Counted from the first letter of the stretch, positions 37,834-47,633 are shown. The stretch is 64,000 nt of DNA from Burkholderiales bacterium (GCA_023511995.1 JAIMAL010000009.1:32877-96876); one strand, 5' to 3'. Notes: a model not told the origin generated them from the sequence alone. Program-made: numbers and translations.

Positions 37834-40028
37834 GTCTCATCCTTCACCAAACTCACATGCAGGCCATGGCTTCCGATGTTCACCACTTTATCCACCTGCA
37901 AACCCTTGGGAATCTGGTGCGTGATGAAGATCATCGTCACCTTGCCCTTGAGCCGGTTGATGGTCTGGGCGAAGTGCTCGGCGGTTTGCTGATCCAGGTT
38001 CGAAATCGCCTCATCAAAGATCAACACCTTGGGGCGTTTCAATAGCGCCCGTGCAATTGCAATCCGCTGCCGCTGCCCGCCCGATAGCCTGGTACCGCGC
38101 TCGCCGATTTCGGTTTGATAGCCCTGCGGCAGCTGCTCGATTACGTCGTGGATTTCCGCTGCCTTGCAGGCGGCGACCACATCCTCGAAGCTCGCATGCG
38201 GGTGGGCCATGACGAGGTTGTCGTAGATCGTGCCGGAGAACAGCACCGTTTCCTGCGGTACCACACCAAAAGTGGCCCTAAGTTCGTTGGCCGCTAATTG
38301 CCGGATGTCGCGCCCGTCGAGCAGGATTTGTCCTTCCTGCGGCCAGTAGAAGCCCTGCATCAGCTTGGCCAACGTGCTCTTGCCGCAGCCGCTGGGGCCC
38401 ATCAGCACCGTGAGCTTGCCGGTGGGGATGGTGAGATTCAGGTTGCGGTACAGCCAGGGGTGTTGCTCGGAATAGCGGAAACCCACGTCGCGGATGTCGA
38501 TGCGGCCTTCGCCTCCCGCGGCGCGCGGGGTGAGGGTGAAAGGTTCCTGCGGCATGTCCAGAATGTCGCCGAGGCGCTTGACCGCAATGCTGGCCTGCTG
38601 GAATTCCTGCCACAGCCCGACCAGGCGCAGCAGCGGTTGGCTCATGCGGCTGGCGAACATCTGGAAGGCCACCAGCATGCCCACCGTCATGCCTGCTTCG
38701 GGCTGCATCACCAGCCAGGCGCCGACGATGAGGATGGAGAGCGTCATCACCTGCTCCAGCCCGTTGGCGACGACGTTGTAGGTGTTGCCCACCTGCTTGG
38801 TGGCAAAACCTGCCGAGAGGTACTGCGCCAGGTAGGTGCCGTAACGCTTACTGACATCCGGCTCCAGTTGCAGGGATTTCACCGTGGCCATACCCGCCAG
38901 GTATTCGGTGAGGAAAGCTTGATTGCGCGCGCCGAGCAGGAACTGTTTGTCCAGCCGCTCGCGGAAGATCGGCACCATGATGAGGCTCACGGCAACGATC
39001 AGCGCCAGGATGCCCAGCGCGATCAGCGTGAGCTGCCAGCTGTAGGAGAACATCACCGCCAGGAAAATCAGCAGAAAAGGCAGGTCGAGAATCAGGCTGA
39101 CCGCCGCGCCGGAAATGAACTCGCGCAACTGCTCCACGCCGTGCAGGCGCGCCACCAGGGTGCCGGTGGGCCGCGCCTCGAAGTACGGCAGCGGCAGGTG
39201 CAGCAGGTGCTTCAACACCTTCTCGCCCAACACGGCGTCGATGCGGCTGCCGGTGTGTAGCACCAGATACTGGCGCAGCCAGCTCATGCCGCTGGTAAAC
39301 AACATGAACACCACCAGCGCCACGCCGAGCACGATGAGGGTACTCTCTGAATGGTGGGCAATCACCTTGTCGATGATCACCTGGGTGAACAGCGGCGTGG
39401 CCAGTCCGACGAGCTGGATGGCAAGGCTGGCCAGCAGCACATCGCGCCAGATGCGCTTGTGGCGCAGCAGCTCAGGCACGAACCAGGAAAAGCCGAAGGG
39501 CTTTTTCTGGGACTCTGGCAATTCAGTCTTGCTGACCGATTCGGAAACCGGCGGTTCGGCCTGCGCCACCAGCAGCAGAACCGGCGCGGCCTGGGCGCGG
39601 GCGGCGTCGAGCGCTACGGTTTCCGGCACGGACTGGCCGGGCTTGACCCAGGCCAAGGTGTCGTCGCCGTGCTGAACGATCAGTGCCGGGGTAAGTGCGG
39701 TGCGGGGCGGTGGTTGGGGTGAAGCGGTGTTTGCCTCTTCGCCAGAGTCTCCTTGCGTAGCTTCGTGCACGGGCGTAGCCAGCAGCGCCACGGCAGGCAG
39801 CGGCAAAGCCGACAGCGCCGCTTCGGGCCAGTGGGCCAGCCCGGCCTTGAGGCCGAGCGCGCTCAGAGCCTCGATCAGCGTGGGCAGATCAATCGGCGGC
39901 GGAAAACGCTTGATCACCAGCTCGGGATCGAAGGGCTGGCGATAGAAACCGGCCAGGCTCGCCAGGAGCCACAGCGCGGCCTGGGTGTCTACGTGTTCTT
40001 CCGCATCGGCAACAGTGTCCTGATGCAC
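37830..40028 (-). CDS. Type I secretion ABC exporter, HlyB type
   Basis: The 732-residue protein has three parts. The N-terminal C39-like domain (about 1-150, AALWLLASLAGFYRQPFD) lacks the peptidase Cys, as in HlyB, so the cargo is not processed at a double-glycine leader. Next is a six-helix membrane domain starting LLRHKRIWRDVLLASLAIQL. The ATPase has Walker A MGPSGCGKST, signature LSGGQRQRIAIARAL, Walker B VLIFDEAIS and a switch His in FITHQ. It is first in the operon. The start is a GTG directly after GGAGGT, which is closer than ideal, so the exact start is uncertain. No TolC gene is in the window, so an unlinked one must serve. Confidence 0.94.
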   Translation of the reverse strand: MHQDTVADAEEHVDTQAALWLLASLAGFYRQPFDPELVIKRFPPPIDLPTLIEALSALGLKAGLAHWPEAALSALPLPAVALLATPVHEATQGDSGEEANTASPQPPPRTALTPALIVQHGDDTLAWVKPGQSVPETVALDAARAQAAPVLLLVAQAEPPVSESVSKTELPESQKKPFGFSWFVPELLRHKRIWRDVLLASLAIQLVGLATPLFTQVIIDKVIAHHSESTLIVLGVALVVFMLFTSGMSWLRQYLVLHTGSRIDAVLGEKVLKHLLHLPLPYFEARPTGTLVARLHGVEQLREFISGAAVSLILDLPFLLIFLAVMFSYSWQLTLIALGILALIVAVSLIMVPIFRERLDKQFLLGARNQAFLTEYLAGMATVKSLQLEPDVSKRYGTYLAQYLSAGFATKQVGNTYNVVANGLEQVMTLSILIVGAWLVMQPEAGMTVGMLVAFQMFASRMSQPLLRLVGLWQEFQQASIAVKRLGDILDMPQEPFTLTPRAAGGEGRIDIRDVGFRYSEQHPWLYRNLNLTIPTGKLTVLMGPSGCGKSTLAKLMQGFYWPQEGQILLDGRDIRQLAANELRATFGVVPQETVLFSGTIYDNLVMAHPHASFEDVVAACKAAEIHDVIEQLPQGYQTEIGERGTRLSGGQRQRIAIARALLKRPKVLIFDEAISNLDQQTAEHFAQTINRLKGKVTMIFITHQIPKGLQVDKVVNIGSHGLHVSLVKDET

Positions 40029-40081
40029 ACCTCCCCCTGCATGCCTTGTCCCTTTTTGTTCATTGTTGTTACGACAAGAGC

Positions 40082-40110
40082 ATTATACCTTTGGCATGTT
40101 GGCGTATCAA
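40082..40110 (-). promoter_or_regulatory. Near-consensus sigma70 promoter of the RTX secretion operon
   Basis: The reverse strand shows TTGATA, exactly 17 bases, then TATAAT. Transcription would start about 47 bases before the exporter start codon. The perfect -10 and optimal spacing suggest strong basal activity that must be restrained or matched to constitutive need. Confidence 0.75.
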
Positions 40111-40119
40111 TAGCATGTA

Positions 40120-40143
40120 CGAGTGTAGTACCTTTGACACTCG
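40120..40143. promoter_or_regulatory. Operator-like palindrome upstream of the RTX promoter
   Basis: CGAGTGT and its exact complement ACACTCG are separated by 10 bases and lie about 10 bases upstream of the -35. In addition ACCTTTG occurs twice 43 bases apart, once over the -10 edge and once inside the palindrome loop. This is the layout of a dimeric regulator site; no regulator gene is adjacent. Confidence 0.45.
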
Positions 40144-40202
40144 GGTTGATGTTCCGGTAGGCAAGGATAGCGGGGAACGCTGGCCGAGGGTGTGGTGAGG
40201 AC

Positions 40203-40226
40203 ACTCGGCGTCTCAAGACGCCGAGT
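40203..40226. repeat. Perfect 10-bp inverted repeat at the end of a transposase fragment
   Basis: ACTCGGCGTC is followed by TCAA and GACGCCGAGT. No T-run follows, so it is not a typical terminator. It touches the stop of the transposase fragment and also shares ACTCGG with the operator arm nearby, so it may be a leftover end of the element. Confidence 0.45.
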
Positions 40227-40530
40227 CAGTCGGCGAGCTTGCGGTTGAAGAGGGCGAGATCGGCAAAGAGCAGATCCTCGTGGTCATCCACGAAGGACTC
40301 TTGGATCGTGCGATTGAAGCGAGCGCCTGGCGTTCATCTTGGGCGTCTTGGGGGGTGTACCCGCACCCGATGCCGCGATCCTCGAGGAGGCGGGCGAAGT
40401 CGGCTTCGAACTCGGTGCCGTTGTCAGACAGCATCGTCGTGGGGCTCTGGGGCAGCAAGGACAGGCCCGAATCAAGGGCGCGGGCGGTGTGTCGGGCGTG
40501 CTTGGAGGGCGGCCCCACGGCAAAAGGCAA
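40226..40530 (-). pseudogene. DDE integrase-core transposase fragment
   Basis: Reverse-strand frames encode PPSKHARHTARALDSGLSLL, then the core TMLSDNGTEFEADFARLLED followed by RGIGCGYT, with the second acidic residue of the DDE triad in DNGTEF. After a frameshift comes PKTPKMNA, and after another RFNRTIQESFVDDHEDLLFA followed by DLALFNRKLAD. N- and C-terminal parts are missing. It looks like an IS481- or IS3-like rve transposase. It forms the right border of the RTX island. Confidence 0.75.
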
Positions 40531-40575
40531 AGTGTGAGACCGGATCGATGAGTATTTCGAAAACCCCGTATATCC

Positions 40576-41025
40576 CTAGAAGGGGATGTCGTCTTCGAAA
40601 TCCTCGAAATCCCCGGCTTTTTTCGTGGGCTTGGCGGCCGGCGCGCCTGCCGCCGAGGGAGCGGGGCGCGCCTCCGCCTCGACGGCGACACCATTGCGGC
40701 TGCCCAGCATCTGCATGCGGTCGGCGATGATTTCCGTGGTGTAGCGGTCCTGCCCCTCCTTGTCCTGCCACTTGCGGGTCTGCAGGCGGCCTTCCACGTA
40801 GACCTGGCTGCCCTTCTTCAGGTACTCGCCGGCAATCTCGGCGGTCTTGCCGAAGAACACCACCCGGTGCCATTCGGTGCGCTCCTGTTTTTCGCCGTTT
40901 TTGTCCTTCCAGGTATCGGTGGTGGCCAGGCGAATGCTGGTGACCGCATCGCCACCGGTCGTATAGCGCACCTCCGGATCGGCCCCCAGGTTGCCGATGA
41001 GGATGACTTTATTCACGGATGCCAT
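40576..41025 (-). CDS. ssb: Single-stranded DNA-binding protein
   Basis: The 149-residue protein begins [20 protein letters not shown] and carries the OB-fold motifs [20 protein letters not shown] and [16 protein letters not shown] short Ala/Pro-rich linker leads to the conserved acidic tip [11 protein letters not shown], which recruits repair and replication proteins. It is essential for replication. It follows the MFS gene with a 17-base overlap, an order common near uvrA in Betaproteobacteria. Confidence 0.98.
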   Translation of the reverse strand: MASVNKVILIGNLGADPEVRYTTGGDAVTSIRLATTDTWKDKNGEKQERTEWHRVVFFGKTAEIAGEYLKKGSQVYVEGRLQTRKWQDKEGQDRYTTEIIADRMQMLGSRNGVAVEAEARPAPSAAGAPAAKPTKKAGDFEDFEDDIPF

Positions 41026-42403
41026 GGTTCTGTTCCTCCTCGATCAATTTCATCACGCCCGCCTCGTCCCAGCCCCGCAGGTCCACCTTGAGCATGGCCA
41101 CGCCCTCTTCACCCACCACGACCGCCTCGGAAACCCCGGGGAGGGCGGCAAGCCGCCTGGACAATTCGGCAGCGCGCCCGGCATCCATCTCCCGCACGTG
41201 GAAAAGCCGGGTGCGCACGGCGGGGGGACGTTCCATGCGGCTGGCTGACGCGAGCCACAGGCCGATCAAGGCGCTGCAGAACAAAAAAACGGCAGACGGG
41301 CCGTAGTGCTGGGACAGGGCGCCGCCCACCGCCCCGCCGAGGAACATGCCGAAGGACTGGGAGGCATTATACACCCCCATGGCCGTCCCCTTCGCCGAGG
41401 CAGGGGCGATCTTGGAAATGAGGGAGGGCAGGGTCGCTTCCAGCAGGTTGAAGGCGACGAAATAGGCGGTGAGCAGTGTAACCAACGCCCTGAAGTCATC
41501 GATCAGGGCAGCAAGCAACAACTGGGTAACAAGCATAAGGGCGATGGCGCCGAGAAAGACCTCCTTGAGCTTGAGCCGGCGCTCGCCATAGAGGATGGCG
41601 GGGATCATGAGCAGGAAGGAGATCACCATGATGGGCAGATAGATCATCCAGTGATGGTTCTGGTCGATGTTGCCCGTCTTTTTCAGGGCCAGGGGCACCA
41701 CCACGAAGAGGGCCATCTGCGCCGCATGCAGGGCGAAGATGCCGAAATTGAGGCGTCTGAGCTCGGCATGGCGCAGCACATCCTTTAGCCGTGCCGGCGC
41801 CACCTCCGCATCCGAGTGGAAGCGGCTCGTCCGCGGCTCCGGCACCAGGAAGCGGACCACGCCCATCGCCGCCAGGGCCAGCACGCCGGTCAGGGCGAAA
41901 ATCCCGGGGATGCCGATCAGGTGGTAGAACGCCGGCCCCGCAACCAGGGAAAAGGCGAAGGTGAGGCCGATGGTGCCGCCGATCATGGCCATGGCCTTGG
42001 TGCGGTGCTCTTCGCGGGTCAGGTCGGCGAGCAGTGCCGTCACCGCGGCGGAAATGGCGCCCGCCCCCTGGATGGCGCGCCCCAGGATGATGAGGTGGAT
42101 GTCGTGGCTTGCGGCGGCGATGAAACTGCCCAGGGCGAACAGGGCAAGGCCGAAGTAAATGACCCGCTTGCGGCCGAAGCGGTCGGAGGCCATGCCGAAG
42201 GGAAGCTGCAGCACCGCCTGGGTCAGCCCGTAGATGCCCAGCGCAAGCCCCGCCTGGGTGTGCGTGGCACCCAGCTCGTGTTCCGCCCAGACGACGAACA
42301 CGGGCAGGATGAGGAACATGCCCAGCATGCGCAGCCCGTAGATGGAAGCGAGGCTCAGCGCGGCCTTGAGCTCGAAGGGCGACATGCGCTCGTTGTCGGT
42401 CAT
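41009..42403 (-). CDS. YajR-like MFS transporter
   Basis: The 464-residue protein has about twelve membrane helices and the MFS signature after helix 2 ([16 protein letters not shown]). It ends in a soluble domain of about 75 residues ([39 protein letters not shown]), which matches the ferredoxin-like YAM domain of E. coli YajR. That domain supports assignment to the YajR subgroup, whose substrate is not known. The gene is divergent from uvrA and its end overlaps ssb. A Met seven codons in is an alternative start. Confidence 0.92.
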   Translation of the reverse strand: MTDNERMSPFELKAALSLASIYGLRMLGMFLILPVFVVWAEHELGATHTQAGLALGIYGLTQAVLQLPFGMASDRFGRKRVIYFGLALFALGSFIAAASHDIHLIILGRAIQGAGAISAAVTALLADLTREEHRTKAMAMIGGTIGLTFAFSLVAGPAFYHLIGIPGIFALTGVLALAAMGVVRFLVPEPRTSRFHSDAEVAPARLKDVLRHAELRRLNFGIFALHAAQMALFVVVPLALKKTGNIDQNHHWMIYLPIMVISFLLMIPAILYGERRLKLKEVFLGAIALMLVTQLLLAALIDDFRALVTLLTAYFVAFNLLEATLPSLISKIAPASAKGTAMGVYNASQSFGMFLGGAVGGALSQHYGPSAVFLFCSALIGLWLASASRMERPPAVRTRLFHVREMDAGRAAELSRRLAALPGVSEAVVVGEEGVAMLKVDLRGWDEAGVMKLIEEEQNHGIRE

Positions 42404-42499
42404 GGCTTACATCAACGTGGAGGGCGCGGAAAAAAATGCGTATATTAGCAGGTTCGCCCGCGCCCCCATGGCGCAGGCCTTGGACGAGCCGGTCCCCTT

Positions 42500-45322
42500 A
42501 TGGAATTCATCAAGATTCGCGGCGCCCGCACCCACAACCTGAAGAACATCAATCTCGACATTCCCCGCAACCGGCTTGTCGTCATCACGGGCCTTTCCGG
42601 TTCCGGCAAGTCCTCCCTTGCCTTCGACACGCTCTATGCCGAGGGCCAGCGCCGTTATGTGGAATCCCTTTCGGCCTACGCCCGGCAGTTTTTGCAGATG
42701 ATGGAAAAGCCCGACGTGGACCTCATCGAGGGGCTGTCACCGGCGATTTCCATCGAACAGAAGGCGACCTCCCACAACCCCCGCTCCACCGTGGGCACCG
42801 TCACCGAAATCCACGATTACCTGCGGCTTCTCTATGCGCGCGTGGGCGACCCCTACTGCCCCGAACACCAGGTGCTGCTGTCGGCACAGACGGTGTCGCA
42901 AATGGTGGACCAGGTGCTCGCCCTGCCGGCGGATACCCGCCTCATGATCCTGGCGCCGGTGGTGACGGGACGCAAGGGCGAGCATCTGGAGCTCTTCGAC
43001 GAGTTACGGGCTCAGGGCTTCGTGCGGGTGCGCATCGATGGCCGCACCTACGAAATCGACGCCCTGCCCAAACTGGACAAGAACCGCAAGCACACCATCG
43101 AGGTCGTCGTCGATCGCCTCAAGGTGCGGCCGGATGTCAAGCAGCGTCTGGCGGAATCCTTCGAGACAGCGCTGCGCCACGCGGACGGCCGCGCCATTGC
43201 AGTGGAAATGGACAGCGGCCGGGAACATCTGTTCTCCGCCCGTTTCGCCTGCCCCATCTGCAACTATGCGCTGCCGGAACTGGAACCGCGGCTTTTCTCC
43301 TTCAACAATCCCATGGGGGCCTGTCCCAAATGTGACGGGCTGGGCGTGGTCACCTTCTTCGATCCCAAGCGGGTGGTGGCCTTCCCCCATCTGTCCCTGG
43401 CCTCGGGGGCGATCAAAGGCTGGGACCGGCGCAACCAGTTCTACTTCCAGATGCTGCAAAGCCTCGCCCTCCACTACGGCTTCGATCTGGATACCCCTTT
43501 CGAGGACCTGCCCAAGCGCATCCAGAACATCCTCCTCTACGGCAGTGGCAACGAGGTCATTGCCTTCAAGTATCTCGCCGAACGGGGCGGCCTCACCACG
43601 CGCAAGCATCCCTTCGAGGGCATCCTCCACAACCTGGAGCGCCGCTACCGGGAGACGGACTCGGCAACGGTGCGCGAGGAGCTGGCCAAATATCTCAACA
43701 CCAAGCCCTGCCCCGAGTGCGAAGGCACACGCCTGCGCCTCGAGGCTCGCCATGTCAAGGTCGGCGGCAAAACCCTCTACGAGGTAAGCCGCATGCCCCT
43801 CAAGGAAGCCCTGCCCTTCTTCGAAGGACTGAACTTGGGCGGCGCGCGCCAGGCCATCGCGGAGCGCATCGTGCGGGAAATCGTCTCCCGCATGCGCTTC
43901 CTCACCAACGTCGGGCTCGACTATCTGTCCCTGGACCGTTCCGCGGAAACCCTTTCCGGCGGCGAGGCCCAGCGCATCCGGCTTGCCTCCCAGATCGGCT
44001 CCGGGCTCACCGGCGTCATGTACGTGCTCGATGAGCCCTCCATCGGCCTGCATCAACGGGACAACGGACGGCTGCTTGCGACCCTGCGCCATCTGCGCGA
44101 TCTGGGCAACACCGTGATCGTCGTGGAACACGATGAGGAGGCCATCACCATCGCCGACCACGTCATCGACATCGGGCCCGGCGCCGGTGTCCATGGGGGG
44201 AGAATCGTGGCCCAGGGCACACCGGAGGAAATCAAGGCCAACCCCGACTCGCTGACCGGCCAGTATCTTTCTGGACGACGCGCCATTGCCATCCCGAAGA
44301 CACGCCGCGCACCCGACCCCGACCGCTGGCTCGTCCTGCGCGGGGCCCGCGGCAACAACCTGAAAAACGTCACCCTGCGGCTGCCGGTGGGACTGCTCAC
44401 CTGTATCACGGGTGTCTCCGGCTCCGGGAAATCCACCCTCATCAATGACACCCTCTACCCGGCCGTGGCCCAGCACCTTTACGGCTCCAGTCTGACGCCC
44501 GCCCCCTTCGATGAATTGGACGGCCTGGAATTCTTCGACAAGGTCATCGACGTGGACCAAAGCCCCATCGGCCGCACGCCCCGCTCCAATCCCGCCACCT
44601 ACACGGGGCTGTTCACCCCCATCCGCGAGCTCTTCGCCGGCGTGCCGGAAGCGCGCAGCCGCGGCTACGGCCCCGGGCGCTTCTCCTTCAATGTCAAGGG
44701 CGGCCGCTGCGAAGCCTGCCAGGGCGATGGCGTGATCAAGGTGGAAATGCACTTCCTGCCCGACATCTATGTGCCCTGCGATGTCTGCCACGGCAAGCGC
44801 TACAACCGGGAGACCTTGGAAATCCGCTACAAGGGTATGACCATCCACGACGTGCTGCAGATGACGGTGGAGGAGGCCCACGAATTCTTCAGCGCCGTGC
44901 CGGCGGTGGCACGCAAGCTGGAAACCCTGCTCGATGTGGGCCTGGGCTACATCACCCTGGGTCAGTCGGCCACCACGCTGTCCGGCGGCGAAGCGCAGCG
45001 GGTGAAGCTGGCGCTGGAACTCTCCAAGCGCGACACCGGCCGCACCCTCTACATCCTGGATGAGCCCACCACGGGGCTACATTTCCACGACATCGAGCTT
45101 TTGCTTTCGGTGGTGCACCGCCTGCGGGACAACGGCAATACCGTGGTCATCATCGAGCACAACCTGGACGTCATCAAAACCGCGGACTGGATCATCGATC
45201 TCGGCCCAGAGGGCGGCGAAGGCGGCGGGCAAATCATCACAGAGGGAACGCCGGAGGACGTGGCGAAGTGCGCGACAAGCCACACCGGCAAGTATTTGAA
45301 GGCAGTCCTGGCCAAGGGGTGA
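42500..45322 (+). CDS. uvrA: Excinuclease ABC subunit A
   Basis: The 940-residue protein is the damage sensor of nucleotide excision repair. It starts [20 protein letters not shown] and has two ABC ATPases, with Walker A sites in [20 protein letters not shown] and [19 protein letters not shown]. Signature motifs [12 protein letters not shown] and [12 protein letters not shown] are present. Zinc motifs CPEC and [12 protein letters not shown] are kept. The length is exactly typical. A possible TATATT lies 54 bases upstream, but no LexA box is seen. A GTG overlaps its stop and starts the next frame. Confidence 0.98.
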   Translation: MEFIKIRGARTHNLKNINLDIPRNRLVVITGLSGSGKSSLAFDTLYAEGQRRYVESLSAYARQFLQMMEKPDVDLIEGLSPAISIEQKATSHNPRSTVGTVTEIHDYLRLLYARVGDPYCPEHQVLLSAQTVSQMVDQVLALPADTRLMILAPVVTGRKGEHLELFDELRAQGFVRVRIDGRTYEIDALPKLDKNRKHTIEVVVDRLKVRPDVKQRLAESFETALRHADGRAIAVEMDSGREHLFSARFACPICNYALPELEPRLFSFNNPMGACPKCDGLGVVTFFDPKRVVAFPHLSLASGAIKGWDRRNQFYFQMLQSLALHYGFDLDTPFEDLPKRIQNILLYGSGNEVIAFKYLAERGGLTTRKHPFEGILHNLERRYRETDSATVREELAKYLNTKPCPECEGTRLRLEARHVKVGGKTLYEVSRMPLKEALPFFEGLNLGGARQAIAERIVREIVSRMRFLTNVGLDYLSLDRSAETLSGGEAQRIRLASQIGSGLTGVMYVLDEPSIGLHQRDNGRLLATLRHLRDLGNTVIVVEHDEEAITIADHVIDIGPGAGVHGGRIVAQGTPEEIKANPDSLTGQYLSGRRAIAIPKTRRAPDPDRWLVLRGARGNNLKNVTLRLPVGLLTCITGVSGSGKSTLINDTLYPAVAQHLYGSSLTPAPFDELDGLEFFDKVIDVDQSPIGRTPRSNPATYTGLFTPIRELFAGVPEARSRGYGPGRFSFNVKGGRCEACQGDGVIKVEMHFLPDIYVPCDVCHGKRYNRETLEIRYKGMTIHDVLQMTVEEAHEFFSAVPAVARKLETLLDVGLGYITLGQSATTLSGGEAQRVKLALELSKRDTGRTLYILDEPTTGLHFHDIELLLSVVHRLRDNGNTVVIIEHNLDVIKTADWIIDLGPEGGEGGGQIITEGTPEDVAKCATSHTGKYLKAVLAKG

Positions 45323-46061
45323 TAACGCTCTGGCCGGCGCAGGCGGGTCAGACCGGCCTTGTTTTGCTTCATGGGAAGCTCGCGAATCCGGGGTCGCCGT
45401 TCCATATGCTGGCGCCGCAACTGGAACGGGCGGGCATCCTGGTGGGGACACAGAAAATGCCCTGGTCCAGACAGCGTGCCTTCGACCGCGATTACGCTCA
45501 GGCCATGACGGAGATCGACGCCACCGTGGCCCGGCTCCGCGCGCGCGGCGCGACGCGCATCGTCATCGGCGGCCACAGCCTGGGTGCTGCGGCCGCCCTC
45601 ATCTTTTGCGCGCAGCGCCCCGCCGATGGTCTGCTGCTCCTGGCCCTGGGCCACAGTCCGCAAGCTCGGCGCTTCAGGAACGCTTCGCGGCCAGTGCGGC
45701 CCGCGCCCGTCAGGCGGTCGCCGACGGCAAAGGCGAGGAAGCCGACACGTTCGATGACTTCGATTCGAGCAAGACCCCACCCGCCTGCACGATTCGCACC
45801 ACCACCCGCATTTACCTCAGCTATTTCGACCCCGAAGGCGGCGCCAACACGCTCGATGCGATCCGCCGGCTGCCCGCTGCCCTGCCCCTGCTCTGGATTA
45901 CGGGCAGCCGCGAAAACGCCGGCCTGAGAAGTTACGGTGAACGTCTGTACGCAGCCGTCGCCACCCCGCACAAACGCTACGCCGAAGTGGAGGCGGGACA
46001 CGTCGACGTGCCGGGGGTGGCCGGCAGTCTCATCCTCGAATGGCTCGCCACGCTGCCCTGA
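45319..46061 (+). pseudogene. Alpha/beta hydrolase interrupted by one frameshift
   Basis: Two frames join into about 245 residues. The first reads [20 protein letters not shown] from a GTG that overlaps the uvrA stop (GTGA), through the nucleophile elbow IVIGGHSLGAAAALIFCAQR to LLLALGHSP. The second continues ALQERFAASAARARQAVADG, LPLLWITGSRENAGL and the late His in VEAGHVDVPG, ending at a normal stop. The shift lies near 45,660. Ser, His and a probable Asp region all remain, so the break is recent or a sequencing error. The family is a small serine hydrolase of unknown substrate. Confidence 0.8.
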
Positions 46062-46273
46062 GCCGCGCGGCATGAGGCGCGGCCGGCTTCGCCAAGGTGG
46101 GCGTGCTGATGGCCAGCCGCTCGGCCAGGCCGCTGCACCCGACCAACCCGGACGTAAACCAGTCTTTGTCTCCGAACGACACGGTCCAGTCGCGCCTGCC
46201 CGACCCAAGTTGGCTTGAGCGCTGGCTGTCCCAGCAGATCGACTTCGACGAGGGCTGCGAGGCGGAGGTGGCC

Positions 46274-46363
46274 GCGGGCATTCTGCGCAATCTTCCCAGC
46301 CTGTTCGAGCCGCCGTTCGAGACCGTGGCGGATCTCAACCGCGACCACAAGCGGTTCGCCACC
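46274..46363 (+). repeat. 90-bp coding-like repeat, copy 1
   Basis: This segment matches another 90-bp segment 1360 bases downstream without gaps and with about 12 mismatches. In one frame it reads AGILRNLPSLFEPPFETVAD then LNRDHKRFAT, while the second copy has a stop in that frame. It is likely a fragment of a lost gene. The two copies bracket three very small genes. Confidence 0.7.
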
Positions 46364-46389
46364 TTCGCACAAGGACGGCGCGTGCAGTC

Positions 46390-46517
46390 TCTTGGTAGGG
46401 CGCAAAACTGTCACTTAACAGCGCCACGATGGGCCGCGGCTGGGCCGCGAAGGAAAAACACGGCCACAGCAGCGCACAGCCGAGTGCGCCATGCCAGCCC
46501 GTCACCCGACGGCCCAC
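46390..46517 (-). pseudogene. N-terminal fragment resembling an ABC substrate-binding protein
   Basis: The reverse strand encodes a signal-peptide-like start (WHGALGCALLWPCFSFAAQP) followed by RPIVALLSDSFAPYQETARA, which resembles the first strand and helix of periplasmic substrate-binding proteins of the COG2984 kind. The similarity ends where the 90-bp repeat neighbourhood begins. It is a broken piece and unlikely to be functional. Confidence 0.35.
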
Positions 46518-46762
46518 TGGTCGCTTTTTCCAGCACGTCCAGGATTTCCTCCGGCGGCGCCTTTTTGCTCTCTATCGCGACGACGGGTCACTCGTTCTAG
46601 AACTGCGGATCGCACGAAAAATGCACTTGGCCGGGAGATATAGCACCAACGGGCTAGCCCCCTTTCCGGCCCCACTTCAGCGGTAGCCGTTTTGGCAGAT
46701 TTTTTTCTTTTCGCTGGCGCCCACACTTCAGGCTCGAACAAGTCCTTGTGAAGGAGAAAACC

Positions 46763-47044
46763 ATGAACCTGATCCGAACCCTCGTCTGCACCATGAGCCT
46801 GCTCGGTTTGCTTGCGCCGGCCTTGCCCGCCGGGGCGCAGGACAGCCAGCTCCTGCCGCAGCCCCGGCACCCGCAGCAGGTGCCGGCATCCGTGACAACC
46901 GACCTCTCCGCCGCAAGCGCCACCCGAGAAGCGGCAAGCAATGCGTCCCCCCTTGCCAAAGCGGTCGACGACGTCGCCGCACAACAGCCATCCGATCCGC
47001 AACCCTACGTGACCTACGACGGGGCGGAAGGCGTGCAACAGTGA
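46763..47044 (+). CDS. Small secreted protein of unknown function
   Basis: The 93-residue product has a clear signal peptide (MNLIRTLVCTMSLLGLLAPA, cleavage near AGAQ). The mature part is short, polar and probably disordered, and ends QPSDPQPYVTYDGAEGVQQ. AAGGAG precedes the ATG at 6 bases. No cysteine remains after cleavage. The second-next gene encodes a similar exported peptide with a QPDP...PYV tail. I recognise no family. Confidence 0.6.
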   Translation: MNLIRTLVCTMSLLGLLAPALPAGAQDSQLLPQPRHPQQVPASVTTDLSAASATREAASNASPLAKAVDDVAAQQPSDPQPYVTYDGAEGVQQ

Positions 47045-47069
47045 GATTTCACCCCAAGGGAGGCAACCC

Positions 47070-47285
47070 ATGGAACAGGCAGTTGAAACCATCCACATCG
47101 AAATCACCGCCGAGGTGAACGAGCGCCGAACGCCGCGGCTCAGACTTGCCCTCGGCGGCAAGGAAGAGACGGCTCTGTATCTCGACTCGCCTCCGGCGCG
47201 TGCCCTTGCCGCATATCTGATCCGGCGCGCGGACCGTGTCGATGTGCCAAGCAGCCTGCAGCAAACCCGCGCAGCCGGCGCATAG
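47070..47285 (+). CDS. Small hypothetical protein
   Basis: The 71-residue product (starts MEQAVETIHIEITAEVNERR, later YLDSPPARALAAYLIRRADR) has alternating beta-like and helical stretches and no export signal. A good ribosome site (AAGGGAGG) precedes its ATG. It lies between two genes for small secreted proteins with matching spacing, so the three are probably one transcript. No family is recognised. Confidence 0.5.
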   Translation: MEQAVETIHIEITAEVNERRTPRLRLALGGKEETALYLDSPPARALAAYLIRRADRVDVPSSLQQTRAAGA

Positions 47286-47340
47286 CAAAGCGGCCGTCCG
47301 TGCGGAGCCCAAACCCGTCCACTTTATGAAGGAGACCACC

Positions 47341-47601
47341 ATGAAAACCATTCTGATCACACTGGCCATCGCCAGCCTCATCACGAGCAGCACCGCTCTG
47401 GCCTGCGAAAAAGGCGTGCAGCGTGGCTCAAGCACCGAAGTGAAAAATGTCCCCATCGCGCCTGCCGTGCGCACGCCGATAGGGGAAGCCGCCGCGCCCG
47501 CGGCCCAGCACGGGGACAAATCGCCACTGCCCGAGACGCAAACTCAGCAGCCGGACCCGCTCTATCTGCCTTATGTGAACAACGGCTGGTACGGCAACTA
47601 G
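47341..47601 (+). CDS. Small secreted protein, second of a pair
   Basis: The 86-residue product begins MKTILITLAIASLITSSTAL and is probably cleaved near ALA, leaving Cys at the next positions (LACEKG); a lipoprotein is possible because LxxC-like spacing is present. The mature tail reads QQPDPLYLPYVNNGWYGN. AAGGAG precedes the ATG; an ATG five codons upstream would place this site inside the gene. Layout and tail resemble the exported peptide two genes upstream. Confidence 0.6.
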   Translation: MKTILITLAIASLITSSTALACEKGVQRGSSTEVKNVPIAPAVRTPIGEAAAPAAQHGDKSPLPETQTQQPDPLYLPYVNNGWYGN

Positions 47602-47633
47602 GTGGCATGCACGCCCGGGCGGCGAAGGTGGGC

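Larger units (their letters stand above)
46062..46762. other. Scrambled intergenic stretch without an intact gene
   Basis: No complete gene is supported in this 700-base stretch. It holds one copy of a 90-bp repeat and a short reverse-strand fragment resembling the start of a substrate-binding protein. The remaining part has no recognisable content except the ribosome site AAGGAG of the next small gene. It looks like a recombination junction region. Confidence 0.5.

Noticed and set aside
42420..42500. LexA (SOS) box upstream of uvrA
   Set aside because: No CTGT-N8-ACAG pattern was found; only a TATATT without a clear -35 is present.
43004..44881. A 625-codon minus-strand frame inside uvrA
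   Set aside because: It is antisense to conserved uvrA motifs, and wobble-position GC explains its length.
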